Source: 4484-232 sp964486555 | Lineage (GTDB): Bacteria > Thermotogota > Thermotogae > Thermotogales > Thermotogaceae | Reading direction: 5' to 3' | Length of the DNA: 7,064 nt | Assembly (NCBI GenBank): GCA_964486555.1 | Contig: CAZANP010000078.1 | Span: 1 to 7,064, forward strand | Shown here: piece after piece, positions 5,681-7,064 of the stretch | Layout of the letters: each line of letters begins with the position of its first letter | How positions within the stretch are numbered: the stretch's first letter is position 1 | Made by a program: the position numbers and the translations under genes | The notes under the pieces: generated by a model | Seen by the model: only the letters and a program-made list of their open reading frames with translations | What the model was told of the DNA's origin: nothing | Database searches by the model: none

Positions 5681-6930
5681 AGATAGCGGTGATAGGTGGA
5701 GGGAGTACGTACACACCAGAATTGATCAAAGGTCTTCTGGAAATACAGGATGATATTCCCATAGATTCCGTGTGGTTGTGCGATGTGGAGGAAGGCCAGA
5801 CAAAACTCGAAATAATCTTTGAATTCGTGAAAAGACTTGTGAAAGAAAGGTTCAAAGTTTTCAAAACTCTCAAACCAGAAGAAGCTCTGATGGATACAGA
5901 TTTCGTGGTGTTTCAATTCAGGCCGGGTTTTTTGAAAGGAAGAGAACTCGATGAATCCTTACCTTTGAAGTACGATCTCATAGGTCAAGAGACGACGGGA
6001 ATGGGAGGATTCTCCTCAGCACTCAGAGCTTTTCCAATCGTGGAGAAATACATCGATCTCGTTGAGAAACACTCGAAGGCCACTGTCATAAACTTCACCA
6101 ACCCTTCGGGGCACGTGACCGAATTCGTCCTTAATTACCTAAAATTCGAGAGGTTCATAGGCCTCTGTAATGTTCCAATAAACCTTCTGAAAAACATCTC
6201 CGAGATCCTGAATTGCGATATGGACGACATCTTCCTCAAATACTACGGATTGAACCATCTCACCTTTTTAGAGAGGATATACGTGAAAGATAAAGATGTA
6301 ACTGAAGAAGTCTTCGAAAGGGTAAATGTGAATCCATCCAACATTCCAATCACGGATTTTCCAAAGTGGCTGATAAGTTCCCTTTCGATGTTTCTCAACC
6401 CCTACTTAAGGTATTACCTTATGAGAGAGACCATGCTGAAAAAGATAAAGGAGAAAGAGCTCAGAGCGAGAGAAGTCATGAAGATAGAAAAAGAACTCCT
6501 CGATATATACAAAAAGGCTGAAGAGATCCCACCTGAGTTATCCAAAAGAGGAGGGAGTATGTACTCCACCGCAGCGGCTCACTTGATAAGAGATCTTGTG
6601 AAGGGATCTGGGCGAGTTCATATATTAAACACAAGAAATGAAGGGGCTATTAGTAACCTCCCCGATGACTACGTGCTGGAGATACCATGTTACGTCAGAG
6701 GTGGAAAAGTCTTTCCCATATCCATGGGAGAAGCTGACGAATTCGCTTTGGCTTTCATCCATGTGATCAAGATGTACGAAAGATTAACGATAAAAGCTTA
6801 TCTGAACAGATCCAAAGATTACGCTCTGAAAGCCATTCTCATCCATCCTCTTGGACCCGGTGTTGAGAAAGCTCGAGAGTTTCTTGAGGATATGTTGAGT
6901 GCTAACAAAGGTTGGATCGATCTCGAGTAA
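5677..6930 (+). CDS. bglT: GH4 6-phospho-beta-glucosidase, BglT-like (NAD- and metal-dependent)
   Basis: This 417-residue cytoplasmic enzyme hydrolyses 6-phospho-beta-glycosides by the GH4 mechanism: hydride transfer from C3 to NAD, loss of the C2 proton, then elimination of the leaving group. The Rossmann motif AVIGGGSTYTPELIKG is at 4-19. Other family motifs are RPG near 84, IGQETTGMGGFSSALRAFP near 104-122, and NFTNPSGH at 139-146. CNVPIN at 164-169 and GLNHL at 191-195 give the metal ligands C164 and H194. The CNVP form of the cysteine motif is typical of 6-phospho-beta-glucosidases; alpha-acting members usually carry a CH pair there. Y243 in NPYLRYYLM matches the position of the catalytic tyrosine I recall for T. 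maritima BglT (Tyr241), which this protein closely resembles along its length. It is the last gene of its operon, and its end overlaps a convergent gene. The symbol follows the T. maritima name; true orthology versus paralogy was not tested. Confidence 0.93.
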   Translation: MKIAVIGGGSTYTPELIKGLLEIQDDIPIDSVWLCDVEEGQTKLEIIFEFVKRLVKERFKVFKTLKPEEALMDTDFVVFQFRPGFLKGRELDESLPLKYDLIGQETTGMGGFSSALRAFPIVEKYIDLVEKHSKATVINFTNPSGHVTEFVLNYLKFERFIGLCNVPINLLKNISEILNCDMDDIFLKYYGLNHLTFLERIYVKDKDVTEEVFERVNVNPSNIPITDFPKWLISSLSMFLNPYLRYYLMRETMLKKIKEKELRAREVMKIEKELLDIYKKAEEIPPELSKRGGSMYSTAAAHLIRDLVKGSGRVHILNTRNEGAISNLPDDYVLEIPCYVRGGKVFPISMGEADEFALAFIHVIKMYERLTIKAYLNRSKDYALKAILIHPLGPGVEKAREFLEDMLSANKGWIDLE

Positions 6931-7064
6931 TTCTGCTTTCAGGAGTTGGGTTCATCTTCAATATTAAAGTGATGGATTCCTCATGTTCTGGGAGAATCAC
7001 TGTAAGGTTTTCTCCTTCCTGTTTGTAATCTAGAGGTGTATTGGACCCTAGAAGGCATATTTTC
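6902..7064 (-). CDS. C-terminal end of a convergent gene, GH29 alpha-L-fucosidase-like (partial)
   Basis: Reading the minus strand from 7063 gives 53 open codons ending in TAG at 6904-6902; the gene enters from beyond the right edge. The peptide begins KICLLGSNTPLDYKQEGENL and continues TVILPEHEESITLILKMN. This has the alternating beta-strand pattern, with a LLGS...L turn and a LPE...LK end, of the C-terminal beta-sandwich domain of GH29 alpha-L-fucosidases; similar small domains end other glycoside hydrolases. Codon choice is like that of the neighbouring genes. The last 15 or so residues after LKMN look non-conserved and lie partly antisense to the GH4 stop, with a 29-base overlap of the two genes. 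The reading frame is fairly well supported; the fucosidase assignment rests on a short stretch and is tentative. Confidence 0.5.
   Translation of the reverse strand, partial: KICLLGSNTPLDYKQEGENLTVILPEHEESITLILKMNPTPESRITRDRSNLC

Noticed and set aside
6931..7064. Intrinsic terminator after the GH4 gene
   Set aside because: No GC-rich hairpin followed by T residues was found. The stretch instead reads as the end of a convergent coding sequence.

Overview
The window looks like chromosomal DNA of a hyperthermophilic Thermotogales bacterium, most likely Thermotoga. The reasons are AGA/AGG- and ATA-rich codon use, strong purine-rich ribosome binding sites, tightly overlapping operon genes, and a GH4 enzyme that closely resembles the Thermotoga maritima 6-phospho-beta-glucosidase BglT as I remember it. 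It is draft sequence: a run of exactly 100 N (4942-5041) interrupts one gene.

Layout. Two divergent operons leave a 186-base control region (2836-3021). The left operon, on the minus strand, encodes a CUT1-type sugar ABC importer: a solute-binding protein (2835 to 1603), a first permease (1606 to 725) and a second permease (728 running off the left edge). The right operon, on the plus strand, encodes a PIG-L/LmbE-type zinc deacetylase (3022-3789), a ROK-family regulator (3786-4868), a BadF/BadG-type sugar kinase containing the gap (4865-5680) and a GH4 6-phospho-beta-glycosidase (5677-6930). Neighbouring genes within each operon overlap by a few bases at their start and stop codons. At the right edge the 3' end of a convergent minus-strand gene (6902-7064) overlaps the end of the GH4 gene; its C-terminal sequence resembles that of GH29 alpha-L-fucosidases.

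How the genes may work together (inference). A beta-linked oligosaccharide, plausibly with an N-acetylated amino sugar such as di-N-acetylchitobiose, would enter through the ABC importer. The PIG-L enzyme would deacetylate it in the cytoplasm, the BadF-type kinase would phosphorylate it, and the GH4 enzyme would cleave the phosphorylated disaccharide with NAD and a metal ion. The ROK protein would sense the substrate or an intermediate and control both operons from the shared intergenic region, where an AT-rich inverted repeat (TATTAA-N8-TTAATA) is a candidate operator. The logic parallels the E. coli chb pathway (PTS uptake with phosphorylation, ChbG deacetylase, GH4 ChbF) but is assembled from unrelated uptake, kinase and deacetylase families.

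No RNA genes, CRISPR arrays, mobile elements or clear terminators were seen. The only non-coding stretch of any size is the 186-base divergent promoter region.
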